Shown: positions 1 through 7,117, counted from the stretch's first letter. The stretch is 14,416 nucleotides of DNA from Bacillota bacterium (GCA_030830185.1 JAURNN010000075.1:1-14416), one strand, 5' to 3'. Notes: generated by a model not told the origin, from the sequence alone. Made by a program: numbers and translations.

Positions 1-50
1 GAAAATAACGGTAATAAAAGTAATGTTATTGCAATTAAAATTTTTTTCAT
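1..50 (-). CDS. 5' end of a divergent gene for a secreted or lipoprotein-type protein (partial)
   Basis: On the minus strand an ATG at 50-48 follows a perfect GGAGGA ribosome binding site (60-55) with a 4-base spacer. It opens a frame reading MKKILIAITLLLLPLF before the window ends. Two lysines followed by an unbroken hydrophobic run are a typical Sec signal-peptide start; the cleavage site or lipobox lies outside the window. The gene diverges from the glucan-uptake operon and shares its 187-base control region, so it may encode another surface component of glucan use, such as a secreted amylase or binding protein. That role is inferred from position only. The product cannot be identified from 16 codons. 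Confidence 0.75.
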   Translation of the reverse strand, partial: MKKILIAITLLLLPLF

Positions 51-91
51 GTATTCCTCCTACACAATGTATATTAACATGTATATTACTA

Positions 92-121
92 ATATTAAAA
101 ATTTAATGATAGCGATTACAA
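92..121 (-). promoter_or_regulatory. Candidate promoter for the divergent gene
   Basis: Read on the minus strand, TTGTAA (121-116) could be a -35 box and TAATAT (97-92) a -10 box, 18 bases apart. Each matches its consensus at 4 of 6 positions. The boxes lie about 40 to 70 bases upstream of the ATG at 50. The first operator-like site (107-120) covers the -35 box and most of the spacer, which would suit repression. Other weak box pairs exist in this AT-rich stretch, so the exact boxes are uncertain. Confidence 0.35.
107..120. promoter_or_regulatory. LacI/CcpA-type operator-like site 1 (cre-like)
   Basis: TGATAGCGATTACA fits every fixed position of the catabolite-responsive element consensus TGWNANCGNTNWCA, a form shared by LacI/GalR-family operators, with the central CG at 113-114. 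It overlaps the candidate -35 region of the divergent gene. It may bind CcpA or a maltose-specific LacI-family regulator (MalR type). The sequence alone does not separate these. Confidence 0.5.
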
Positions 122-123
122 TA

Positions 124-137
124 TGCAATCGGTTTCA
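124..137. promoter_or_regulatory. LacI/CcpA-type operator-like site 2
   Basis: TGCAATCGGTTTCA matches TGWNANCGNTNWCA with one mismatch (C at the first W) and has its central CG at 130-131, 17 bases from the centre of site 1. Read on the minus strand, the flanked site begins TGTGAAACCG, a ten-base string that recurs exactly at 7079-7088 upstream of the phosphorylase gene. The recurrence supports a common regulator and argues against chance similarity. Confidence 0.55.
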
Positions 138-152
138 CAAATTATATAATAA

Positions 153-166
153 CTAAAGCGTTTACA
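153..166. promoter_or_regulatory. LacI/CcpA-type operator-like site 3, overlapping the forward -35 box
   Basis: CTAAAGCGTTTACA has the AA-N-CG-N-T core and the right half TTTACA, but differs from the cre consensus at its first two bases. The central CG is at 159-160. Its right half is also the candidate -35 box (161-166) of the operon, so a bound regulator would block RNA polymerase. It is the weakest of the three sites by sequence, though the best placed for repression of the rightward operon. Confidence 0.4.
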
Positions 167-180
167 TTTTTTTACATTTT
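161..180 (+). repeat. Tandem 10-bp direct repeat TTTACATTTT x2
   Basis: Two exact adjacent copies of TTTACATTTT occupy 161-170 and 171-180. Each contains a possible -35 hexamer TTTACA, but only the first lies at a workable distance (18 bases) from the extended -10 box; the second would leave 8. The duplication may be a simple local slip in an AT-rich region. Confidence 0.7.
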
Positions 181-190
181 GTGATATGAT
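161..190 (+). promoter_or_regulatory. Candidate promoter of the glucan-uptake operon
   Basis: TTTACA (161-166) serves as a -35 box and TATGAT (185-190) as a -10 box, with an 18-base spacer. The -10 is preceded by TG one base upstream (182-183), giving an extended -10 TGATATGAT. Transcription would start near 197, leaving a leader of about 40 bases before the ATG at 238. The palindrome ATTATATAAT at 141-150 offers another TATAAT on both strands, but no good -35 box accompanies it. Confidence 0.6.
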
Positions 191-201
191 ATAGCTATCA
201 A

Positions 202-222
202 ATAAAAGAGAAAATCTTTTAT
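202..222 (+). promoter_or_regulatory. Small AT-rich stem-loop in the leader before the first RBS
   Basis: ATAAAAGA (202-209) pairs with TCTTTTAT (215-222) around a 5-base loop, an 8-bp stem ending 4 bases upstream of the AGGAGG ribosome binding site (227-232). With a single G-C pair it is weak. It could stabilise the 5' end of a highly expressed mRNA, or be chance in AT-rich sequence. Confidence 0.3.
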
Positions 223-237
223 AAATAGGAGGAAATA

Positions 238-2103
238 ATGAAGAAAGGATTACTCGCTTTACTACTCGTTGCAGTATCAGCACTTACATTTGGTATTAGT
301 GCACTTGGTGCTGGAACTGGTAATTTAGTTATCCACTTTCAAGCTTGGAGTGGAGAATATGATGATCTTGGAAACCATACATGGGCACCAGGATTAAGTC
401 CTAGAGTACGTGATGGCGTGGATGCATTTGGAGCTTATTGGGAATATAATGATATTCCAGTAGGAACTGAAGTGCCTTTTATTGCTGTTTACTGGGCAAA
501 TGGAGCACAAGATTGGAGTAGAAAGTTAACAGATGACGTATTTATTCCAGCAAGTGCAATTCAAGAAGATAAGACAGTTCATGTTTATATTTTTGAAGGA
601 ATGCTTGGAAATGGAAATGCAAAGGTTTATGTTGCCGATCCAGATAGACACAATGTTTTAGCTGTCTATTATGATCCAGCTGGAGCATATGAAGAAGGAC
701 TTGGAATTCATGGTTGGGGTTGGACATATGAAGATGATGCAGAAATCGGTGCTTCACAATGGGGGACACCTTCTCAACTATTTACTGTAGCTGGTCGTTC
801 AGAAGCAGATATTGATGTTTGGGGAATGATGTTATCTGCTAAAGAAACATGGGCAGGATTCCTAGTTTATGGTGGCGATGATGCTACTAAAAAGACAGGA
901 GATTTAAAACCTGAATCAGGCTTCTTTATGAATCATGGTGTAGGTACAGTTGATATTGTTTATATTGTTAATGCTGGTGATGGTGTCACAAATAATTCAA
1001 ATGTATTTACAACACCTGCAGATTTTCAAGATGAAGCATTTAGTTTTAAACTATTACCTTTTTCACCAGAAGAAATGTCTGGAACATACGCAATTGATCC
1101 AAATACACTCGTTGTTAAAACAAGTGCAGCAGTAGCTTCACCTTATGCAGCAGCAACAACTGATGCTGAACGTGTTGCAGCAGAAGCATTAATTACAAGT
1201 TGGTTCCAAATTAAAGAAGATTTAGGTAATGGACAATATGGACCTGCACTTGAAATCGAACGTGTTGACTTTGGTAAAACAAATACAACACTTAATACGT
1301 TTGTTATTGCACTTGCAGATGGTAGTGAATTAGATAATACTAAAGATTACGAAGTATTCTTTGATACAATGTACCCTGATGAATTAACTGAGGTTAAAGA
1401 AATTGCAGTTACAATCAATGTAATATTACCATCTAATACTCCAACTATCCCTGAAACAGTTATTAGTTTAGGTGCAAATTTTGGAGATTGGAATCCAGCG
1501 AATGCTGCTATGAAAGCTACAAAAGTTAGTGATACAGAGTATACTATTACATTTAATGTTAGTGTTACAGCTGCATACACTACGTTTGAATATAAATGGA
1601 CACAAGGTTCATGGGATGTAACTGAAAATATTAACAGTGGTAATAGAGTATTTGTTTTAAGTAATACAACAGATTCAATTACGTTTAATGACGTAGTCAC
1701 AGCATGGAGTAATGATACTGACGCAACAAATACGAAATATGATGCTACCAGTCGCTTCCCATTTATTCCAACCAATGCATCTGCTTCATTAGCACTTGAT
1801 TTAGATACAGAAGCACCAGTATTAACATTCGTATCTCCATTATCATTTGTTGGTAAAGCAGCTGATCAAAGAATTATTGAAGTTCCATGGGGACAACCAT
1901 TTGATCAATCACTTTTCCCACGTTACTCTGTAACAGATAACCGTGATGGAGATATCACATCATTCGTGTTTGTACCTAAAGGTAACATGTCAGTATTAAA
2001 TACTGCTGAAGAGGGTGATTACACCATTATGTTACAAGTCGAAGATAAATGGGGTAATGTCACTCAAGAAACATTTATCTTTAGAGTAGTGAAAGGCGAA
2101 TAG
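238..2103 (+). CDS. Secreted multidomain starch/glycogen-binding protein, noncatalytic
   Basis: This 621-residue exported protein most likely binds alpha-glucan at the cell surface. An AGGAGG site (227-232) lies 5 bases before the ATG, and residues 1 to about 25 form a Sec signal peptide without a lipobox cysteine. Residues about 29-133 resemble a pullulanase-associated CBM41-type module (LVIHFQAWSGEYDD, then aromatic-rich strands). A second, looser copy follows at about 138-270 (LAVYYDPAGAYEEG). Residues 280-395 resemble the Ig-like linker domains of pullulanases. Residues about 400-495 look like a CBM20 starch-binding domain (GANFGDWNP, FEYKWTQGSWD, then NR). Residues 523-619 form a DUF5011-like Ig fold (TDNRDGDITSF and GDYTIMLQVEDKWGN). 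No GH13 catalytic barrel is present, so it resembles the binding half of an extracellular amylopullulanase. Nothing at the C-terminus explains surface retention. Gene position before malE supports substrate capture; domain names come from motif recognition only. Confidence 0.78.
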   Translation: MKKGLLALLLVAVSALTFGISALGAGTGNLVIHFQAWSGEYDDLGNHTWAPGLSPRVRDGVDAFGAYWEYNDIPVGTEVPFIAVYWANGAQDWSRKLTDDVFIPASAIQEDKTVHVYIFEGMLGNGNAKVYVADPDRHNVLAVYYDPAGAYEEGLGIHGWGWTYEDDAEIGASQWGTPSQLFTVAGRSEADIDVWGMMLSAKETWAGFLVYGGDDATKKTGDLKPESGFFMNHGVGTVDIVYIVNAGDGVTNNSNVFTTPADFQDEAFSFKLLPFSPEEMSGTYAIDPNTLVVKTSAAVASPYAAATTDAERVAAEALITSWFQIKEDLGNGQYGPALEIERVDFGKTNTTLNTFVIALADGSELDNTKDYEVFFDTMYPDELTEVKEIAVTINVILPSNTPTIPETVISLGANFGDWNPANAAMKATKVSDTEYTITFNVSVTAAYTTFEYKWTQGSWDVTENINSGNRVFVLSNTTDSITFNDVVTAWSNDTDATNTKYDATSRFPFIPTNASASLALDLDTEAPVLTFVSPLSFVGKAADQRIIEVPWGQPFDQSLFPRYSVTDNRDGDITSFVFVPKGNMSVLNTAEEGDYTIMLQVEDKWGNVTQETFIFRVVKGE

Positions 2104-2115
2104 GGAGGTTAAATC

Positions 2116-3468
2116 ATGAAAAAAATTATATTATTATTTATTGCTTTAGCATCCGTATTTACATTAGCGGCATGTGGTGAAACTGTTGAAAATAATGGTG
2201 AAACCATTGACTTCGGTGATATTTTAGTCCCTTCATCAAGCATCCGTGTTTGGATGGATGATGAAAACGGTGAATATATGGCTGCAGTGATTGAAGAATT
2301 TAATAAAGTGTATCCAAATATCGTTGTTGAATTTCAACACATGGGTTCAGTAGATGCACGTGAATTGTTAAAAACGTTTGGTCCTTCAGGAAATGGTGCA
2401 GATATTTTCCAATTCCCTCATGACCAACTTGCACAAGCTGTATTAGAAGATTTAGTATTACCTTTACCAAATAGTTTAAAAACCTCATTAGAAGGTCGTT
2501 CAGCTCAACTTGGTTTAGATATTGCTACATTATCTTATGATGAAACAAACGGATCTTTTGACCCAACATCACCTAATGCTGTTGAAAGTTTATTTGCAGT
2601 ACCTCTATCATTAGAATCTGTTGGATTATTTTACAATAAAGATTTAGTTGCTACACCTGCAACCACAATGGAAGCATTACTTGCAGCTGGAGCGACTTGG
2701 AATGCAGCATTAACTTCTGATGCGACTGATGATCCTACAAGAACGAATGCACAAGCAGGATACTTCTACTTAGGAACAACATCTCATTGGGCAGATTCAT
2801 ATTTCATGCAACCATTCTATAGTGCTTTTGGTTTCACACCATTTGGACCAAACTTAGATGATGCAAGTGCCGTCGGATTTGCAAATACAGTTGCAGCTTT
2901 AAATTTCTTTAAAGAAGAATTAAGACCGATTGTTACCAATGGTGGTGCAACAGATTCTGCAAGTGGTGCAGCAAACTTTGAAGCAGGTAACATTCCTTAT
3001 GTTATTGGTGGACCATGGAACCATGAAGCGTTCTTAAAAGCTGGTATTAACTATGGTGTTGCGCCAATGCCAACAATTAACGGTCAAAATATGAGAACGT
3101 TTGCTGGTGCGATGATGACTGCTGTTTATAAATATTCAGATAATTCAGAAGATGCAATTAAATTTGTTGAATTCTTAACAACAGACATTGCGATGGAATT
3201 AATGTATGAATATAAAACAAAACTTCCTGCTTTAGAAAACGAACTATTAGCAACAATTCCTGGCGTATCAGAAGATGAGTTGTTACTTGCAATGGCTGAA
3301 CAATTAAAAACTTCAGTTCCAATGCCAACCATCCCTCAAGTGACTTACTACTGGGGACCAGGTGAAACAATGATTAAAGATGTTTGGAATAATGATGTTG
3401 CAGCTGCAACCGCAGTCGCAACTGCAGAAGCATCTTATCGTGTGCGTTCTGGTTTAGCAAATCAATAA
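2116..3468 (+). CDS. malE: Maltodextrin ABC transporter, substrate-binding lipoprotein
   Basis: This 450-residue protein is an extracellular solute-binding protein of family 1 that captures maltodextrins for the MalFG permease. A lipoprotein signal runs to LAAC, with the lipid-modified cysteine at residue 20, so it is anchored to the outer face of the membrane. Family features include IRVWMDDENGEYMAAVIEEF near the mature start, ADIFQFPHDQLAQAV around residues 95-110, GGPWNHEAFLKAGINYGVAP, and a C-terminal LMYEYKTKLPAL stretch like the corresponding region of MalE. The GGGAGG ribosome binding site (2103-2108) overlaps the upstream stop codon, and only 12 bases separate the two genes, so the two are co-transcribed and probably translationally coupled. 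Maltodextrin specificity rests on the motifs together with the surrounding glucan genes. Confidence 0.92.
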   Translation: MKKIILLFIALASVFTLAACGETVENNGETIDFGDILVPSSSIRVWMDDENGEYMAAVIEEFNKVYPNIVVEFQHMGSVDARELLKTFGPSGNGADIFQFPHDQLAQAVLEDLVLPLPNSLKTSLEGRSAQLGLDIATLSYDETNGSFDPTSPNAVESLFAVPLSLESVGLFYNKDLVATPATTMEALLAAGATWNAALTSDATDDPTRTNAQAGYFYLGTTSHWADSYFMQPFYSAFGFTPFGPNLDDASAVGFANTVAALNFFKEELRPIVTNGGATDSASGAANFEAGNIPYVIGGPWNHEAFLKAGINYGVAPMPTINGQNMRTFAGAMMTAVYKYSDNSEDAIKFVEFLTTDIAMELMYEYKTKLPALENELLATIPGVSEDELLLAMAEQLKTSVPMPTIPQVTYYWGPGETMIKDVWNNDVAAATAVATAEASYRVRSGLANQ

Positions 3469-3495
3469 ATTAAAAGTTTCAAAGAAATTATTATA

Positions 3496-3539
3496 CTAAT
3501 TAAGAAGGCGGCAATAACGCATTGCCGCCTCCTTATTAG
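3496..3539 (+). promoter_or_regulatory. GC-rich intercistronic hairpin between malE and malF
   Basis: GGCGGCAAT (3507-3515) pairs perfectly with ATTGCCGCC (3521-3529) around the loop AACGC. The stem extends outward through an A-T pair, one A-C mismatch, four pairs and, past a bulged T at 3500, further pairs down to CTAA/TTAG (3496-3499 with 3536-3539). No T-run follows, so it is not a complete intrinsic terminator. It probably stabilises the 3' end of the upstream binding-protein mRNA and lowers expression of the permease genes, the role known for the malE-malF intergenic repeats of E. coli. The rest of the 87-base gap contains only the malF ribosome binding site. Confidence 0.8.
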
Positions 3540-3555
3540 TTTATAAGGAGCATGA

Positions 3556-5973
3556 ATGAAGGCACTAAGTACAATTAAAGCAATTTTATCAACATTCATA
3601 TGGGGTTCAGGACAAGCTCTGAATCGTCAATATATTAAAGCTTTATTCTTTTTCATTATTTTTGTCGGATTTGTTGGTACAGAATTATTAACGAGTTCTT
3701 ATTTCGAAGAGACATCAGCATATACAAAACTGGTTGGTGATGATCTTACTGATACATGGTATCAAGACAATTTATATGCACGTTATTTCAATTTAAAAAA
3801 TGAAAATAATATACGTGCAAATGGTTTTGATTCTAAAGGATATGAACCTTTTGAAACGTTTTTGAGATCGCTTAATATTCCTGAAAATGCAACAGATAAA
3901 GAAATATTAGCTGCACTCAATGAAATTAATATGTTGCAGTTTATTGCAGATGATCTTAGAGAGGCAAACTTACCAACAGTTACAAATTTATCTACACTTG
4001 AAGCAGTTTTAGCTTCTGATTTTGATATCACTACAGGTACCCTTATTGAAAGAAGAGGTATTTTATTTTTTGATGAGGATGGAACCTACTATATCGAAAG
4101 AAATGTTGAACTTGAAGACGGAAGTAATCAAAAAGAATTTATAGAAACAACCATGCTTCATGGTGGATTCAATGAATCGAACATCTTGTTATCTAACGAG
4201 GGACTTGTTCGTTTCGAAAAGCTTAATGAAATTTATGAAATTGAAGATACTTTTTATTTAAGAGTAAAAATAGATGGATCTTTTAGATTTGTTAATTTAC
4301 TAACAGAAGAAATTATATCAACCATTGAAATGGATAATAACAGAGTTCCAATTGAAGGTCCTATGTATCTTGTAGATGAGACGTTCTATGAGTATTATGA
4401 AGCTGGTATGATTTATTTATCTCAACGCTTACAATATGAACAAACGCCATTCACAAGAGTTTTCCGTCAAGCATTATATTATGATTATAGTGCGGATCAT
4501 CTCGATTATTCTAATGCTGACTTTAATAGACTGATGGTTCGGGTTTATCTCAATTTAAATACTGATCTTAAAGAAACTTTTGAATCTCAATATGATAATT
4601 TCTTTTATGATCAAGCAGGATTTTTTATTCGTAGTTATTGGTCTGTAGGGACACTTGGTATTGCACAAAAAGTCAATTTTACGAATCATATGTCATTAGC
4701 TGAGGCGCTTGCAGGACAAGGATTAAGTGAAAGAGAATTTTCACTTTTCACGACTCCGGGTTTTCAAATAAGTGAAAATATTCCGATACAAGGTCACGTA
4801 TCAACAATGATTTTACTAGAAGGTTTAATTGGAGTCATCTCGTCATTATTCTTTTTTATCTTTATGATTTGGGGTATTTTAGATGCCTACAGAGTAAGCG
4901 AACAAAAACGTAAAAATGAAAAAGTATTAAAAGATATTGATTATTTTAAAGATGTTTATGAAAGTAGTTACGAATACATCATTTTATCTCCTGCAATGTT
5001 TGTTTTGGCCTTTATTTCAATTATGCCAATTGTCTTTGGTTTTATGATTGCATTTACTAATATAGCTGGTAATGAATCGATGTTAGATAACTTTGATTAT
5101 GTTGGATTTAGAAATTTTATTGCGATTTTTGATTTCTCATCAGGGTTAGGTCAATCATTTGGGCAAGCATTTTGGCGCGTTCTTGGATGGACCGTTGTAT
5201 GGGCAATTTTATCGACAGCAACCGTATTTTTTGGAGGATTTTTCCAAGCACTTATTTTAAACAGTGAAAAAGTAGTCTTTAGAAAATTTTGGAGAACATT
5301 ATTTATTTTACCTTGGGCAATACCAGCATTACTTTCTCAAATGGTATTCTCTGTTATGTTTAAAGAACTTGGTTTTATCAACCAATTCTTAAAGGATTTG
5401 GGCGTTTATGATATGCTTTTTGATTTAGGAATGTTAGGGGTCAATTACGAAAGTTTATCTGGAATTAGAACTCTCTTTTATTTAGGTTTAGATAATATTC
5501 AATGGTTTACCAATCCATTTAATACGACCTTTGTAAGAGGAAGTATTGTCTTAATTAATATTTGGTTAGGATTCCCATATTTTATGGCACTCATGACAGG
5601 TGTGATGACCGCCATTGATAAAACACTATATGAGGCCGCAGATATTGATGGTGCTAGTGGATGGCAAAAGATCCGTCTAATTACAATGCCGCTTGTTTTA
5701 TATTCAACTGCACCAATCTTAATTATGACGTTTTCAGGTAACTTTAATAATTTTGGTGTCATTTACTTTATTACGGGTGGTGGACCTAATGACGGGAAAC
5801 CATCACTTGGATTTGCAGGAGACACCGATATTTTAATTTCATGGATGTATAAGTTAACTGTAGATTATAGTATTTATAATATGGCTTCTGTGTTCTCGGT
5901 ATTAATATTCTTATTTGTGGGTTCAATTACTGCTTGGAATTTATCAAGAACCCGCGCATTCCAGGAGGATTAG
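3556..5973 (+). CDS. malF: Maltodextrin ABC transporter permease with a large extracellular insertion
   Basis: This is one of the two membrane subunits that move maltodextrin across the membrane. The permease half follows the MalF pattern: membrane segments near 476-500, 539-568, 578-602, 662-687, 719-740 and 777-797, and the ATPase-contacting EAA loop at about 692-715 (YEAADIDGASGWQKIR). The N-terminal segment has GSGQALNRQYIKAL and a helix at 28-46. Between it and the next helix (417-443) lies a soluble region of about 370 residues. Basic residues before helix 1 and after helix 2 (YRVSEQKRKNEK) place that region outside the cell. At 805 residues it is far longer than Firmicutes MalF (about 430) or E. 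coli MalF (514). AAGGAG (3545-3550) sets the start 5 bases downstream; a nearer ATG at 3552 is out of frame. Confidence 0.9.
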   Translation: MKALSTIKAILSTFIWGSGQALNRQYIKALFFFIIFVGFVGTELLTSSYFEETSAYTKLVGDDLTDTWYQDNLYARYFNLKNENNIRANGFDSKGYEPFETFLRSLNIPENATDKEILAALNEINMLQFIADDLREANLPTVTNLSTLEAVLASDFDITTGTLIERRGILFFDEDGTYYIERNVELEDGSNQKEFIETTMLHGGFNESNILLSNEGLVRFEKLNEIYEIEDTFYLRVKIDGSFRFVNLLTEEIISTIEMDNNRVPIEGPMYLVDETFYEYYEAGMIYLSQRLQYEQTPFTRVFRQALYYDYSADHLDYSNADFNRLMVRVYLNLNTDLKETFESQYDNFFYDQAGFFIRSYWSVGTLGIAQKVNFTNHMSLAEALAGQGLSEREFSLFTTPGFQISENIPIQGHVSTMILLEGLIGVISSLFFFIFMIWGILDAYRVSEQKRKNEKVLKDIDYFKDVYESSYEYIILSPAMFVLAFISIMPIVFGFMIAFTNIAGNESMLDNFDYVGFRNFIAIFDFSSGLGQSFGQAFWRVLGWTVVWAILSTATVFFGGFFQALILNSEKVVFRKFWRTLFILPWAIPALLSQMVFSVMFKELGFINQFLKDLGVYDMLFDLGMLGVNYESLSGIRTLFYLGLDNIQWFTNPFNTTFVRGSIVLINIWLGFPYFMALMTGVMTAIDKTLYEAADIDGASGWQKIRLITMPLVLYSTAPILIMTFSGNFNNFGVIYFITGGGPNDGKPSLGFAGDTDILISWMYKLTVDYSIYNMASVFSVLIFLFVGSITAWNLSRTRAFQED

Positions 5974-5976
5974 AAG

Positions 5977-7044
5977 ATGTTATTTCTACAATTATTGACT
6001 ATATTTTTAATCTTACTTGTCATTTTTGTACATCAATCAACGGTGTATGAATATGCTAGACGCAAAGGATATGAAGGGATTAAACCCGGGCTTATCGGAC
6101 TCATTCCAATTTATGGTTTGTTTTACTATAAACGTATTGAAAAAAGAAGAAATGTTTCAGATCGAGGGTTAAAAGAAGTTTTCAAACTTAATCATATGTT
6201 ACAACGAGTTGCTTTATATATTCAAATACTGATTGTTGCAGCACTTGTTATTGTTCCGGTTGTTTACATTTTTGGACTTGCTTTTTCAAATATTCGTTCA
6301 GATATTCCAAATCAAATTTGGCCTGAAAATCCAAGTTTTGAGGCGTTTAATTATCTATTTACAGAAACGAAGTTCACCACTTGGTATTGGAATACGCTTT
6401 CGATTGCCCTTATCAATATGTTTATTGGTACAGTACTTATTACTGGTGCAGCTTATGTCTTTGCAAGATTTAGTTTCAAAGGGAAACGTGCAGGGTTACT
6501 TGGTATTTTAGTTCTTCAAGCATTTCCATCATTTATGGGTTTAATTGCAATGTATGTTTTATTTTGGAGATTTGGATTACTTGGACAACCTAGAGCACTT
6601 TCTATTTTATATATTGGTGGATCGATTCCTGGAAATTTATGGCTTATAAAAGGGTTCTTGCAACAAATTCCAAAAGATTTAGATGAATCAGCGATGATCG
6701 ATGGTGCGAATAAGTTTCAAATTTTCTGGCACATCATCCTACCGCTTTCTGTACCCATCTTAACATTTGTTGCAGTGACCATGTTTATGGGTCCATGGAT
6801 GGATTATATTTTACCAGGTTATTTACTTAATTATTATCCTCAAAATGCGCCAGCAGGTTATGATGTCACCAATCAATGGACACTTGCGGTTGGGTTATTT
6901 AGATTCATTACTGACTTGAATTATATTCACTATTCTGCCTTTGCAGCAGGTGCGTTACTTGTGGGTATACCAATTACCATTCTTTATATGGTCTTCCAGC
7001 GTTACTTAATTGAAGGTATTATGGCAGGTGCAACGAAAGGTTAA
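5977..7044 (+). CDS. malG: Maltodextrin ABC transporter permease with an N-terminal extension
   Basis: This 355-residue protein is the second permease subunit and would pair with MalF. The core has six membrane segments (about 79-102, 136-165, 175-200, 208-228, 249-278 and 319-346). The EAA motif DESAMIDGANKFQIFWHIIL starts at residue 236, and the protein ends IMAGATKG, a close match to the usual C-terminus of MalG proteins. An additional hydrophobic segment (3-20) and a basic stretch (YARRKGYEG, KRIEKRR) precede the core, making it about 70 residues longer than typical MalG (280-296). The AGGAGG site (5963-5968) lies within the end of malF and only three bases separate the genes, so translation is probably coupled. 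No ATP-binding subunit follows; a shared MsmX/MalK-type ATPase encoded elsewhere is expected. Confidence 0.92.
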   Translation: MLFLQLLTIFLILLVIFVHQSTVYEYARRKGYEGIKPGLIGLIPIYGLFYYKRIEKRRNVSDRGLKEVFKLNHMLQRVALYIQILIVAALVIVPVVYIFGLAFSNIRSDIPNQIWPENPSFEAFNYLFTETKFTTWYWNTLSIALINMFIGTVLITGAAYVFARFSFKGKRAGLLGILVLQAFPSFMGLIAMYVLFWRFGLLGQPRALSILYIGGSIPGNLWLIKGFLQQIPKDLDESAMIDGANKFQIFWHIILPLSVPILTFVAVTMFMGPWMDYILPGYLLNYYPQNAPAGYDVTNQWTLAVGLFRFITDLNYIHYSAFAAGALLVGIPITILYMVFQRYLIEGIMAGATKG

Positions 7045-7046
7045 TT

Positions 7047-7076
7047 AAAAAAGGGTAATTATTTACCCTTTTTTTT
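7047..7076 (+). terminator. Rho-independent terminator after malG
   Basis: A 12-bp stem pairs AAAAAAGGGTAA (7047-7058) with TTACCCTTTTTT (7063-7074) around the loop TTAT, and the T-run continues to 7076. It starts 3 bases after the malG stop codon. The A-run before the stem means that it could also act on the minus strand. It ends the uptake operon and separates it from the phosphorylase operon. Confidence 0.9.
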
Positions 7077-7080
7077 CATG

Positions 7081-7094
7081 TGAAACCGTTATTA
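7081..7094. promoter_or_regulatory. LacI/CcpA-type operator-like site upstream of the phosphorylase gene
   Basis: TGAAACCGTTATTA matches TGWNANCGNTNWCA with one mismatch (T for C near the end); its central CG is at 7087-7088. With the two bases before it, TGTGAAACCG (7079-7088) is identical to the minus-strand half of operator site 2 at 139-130. It lies about 30 bases upstream of the candidate -10 box, near -45 relative to the expected start, and therefore could serve activation or repression. Confidence 0.5.
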
Positions 7095-7117
7095 GAAAGC
7101 CATTTTAAGCCTTTTTG

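Noticed and set aside
191..198. Palindrome ATAGCTAT as an operator
   Set aside because: It is only 8 bp, symmetric by chance at high rate in AT-rich DNA, and does not recur in the second control region.
1347..1775. Long open frame on the minus strand inside the glucan-binding gene
   Set aside because: It has no ribosome binding site, lies wholly within a gene with clear domain structure, and its composition reflects the complementary codons. The other shorter opposite-strand frames in the window were rejected for the same reason.
3496..3539. Intrinsic terminator between malE and malF
   Set aside because: The stem is strong but no T-run follows, and malF and malG have no evident separate promoter in the gap. 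It is kept as an intercistronic hairpin.
3552..3578. ATG at 3552 as an alternative malF start
   Set aside because: It is out of frame with malF by one base and meets a stop after eight codons. ATG 3556 has a suitable AAGGAG 5 bases upstream.
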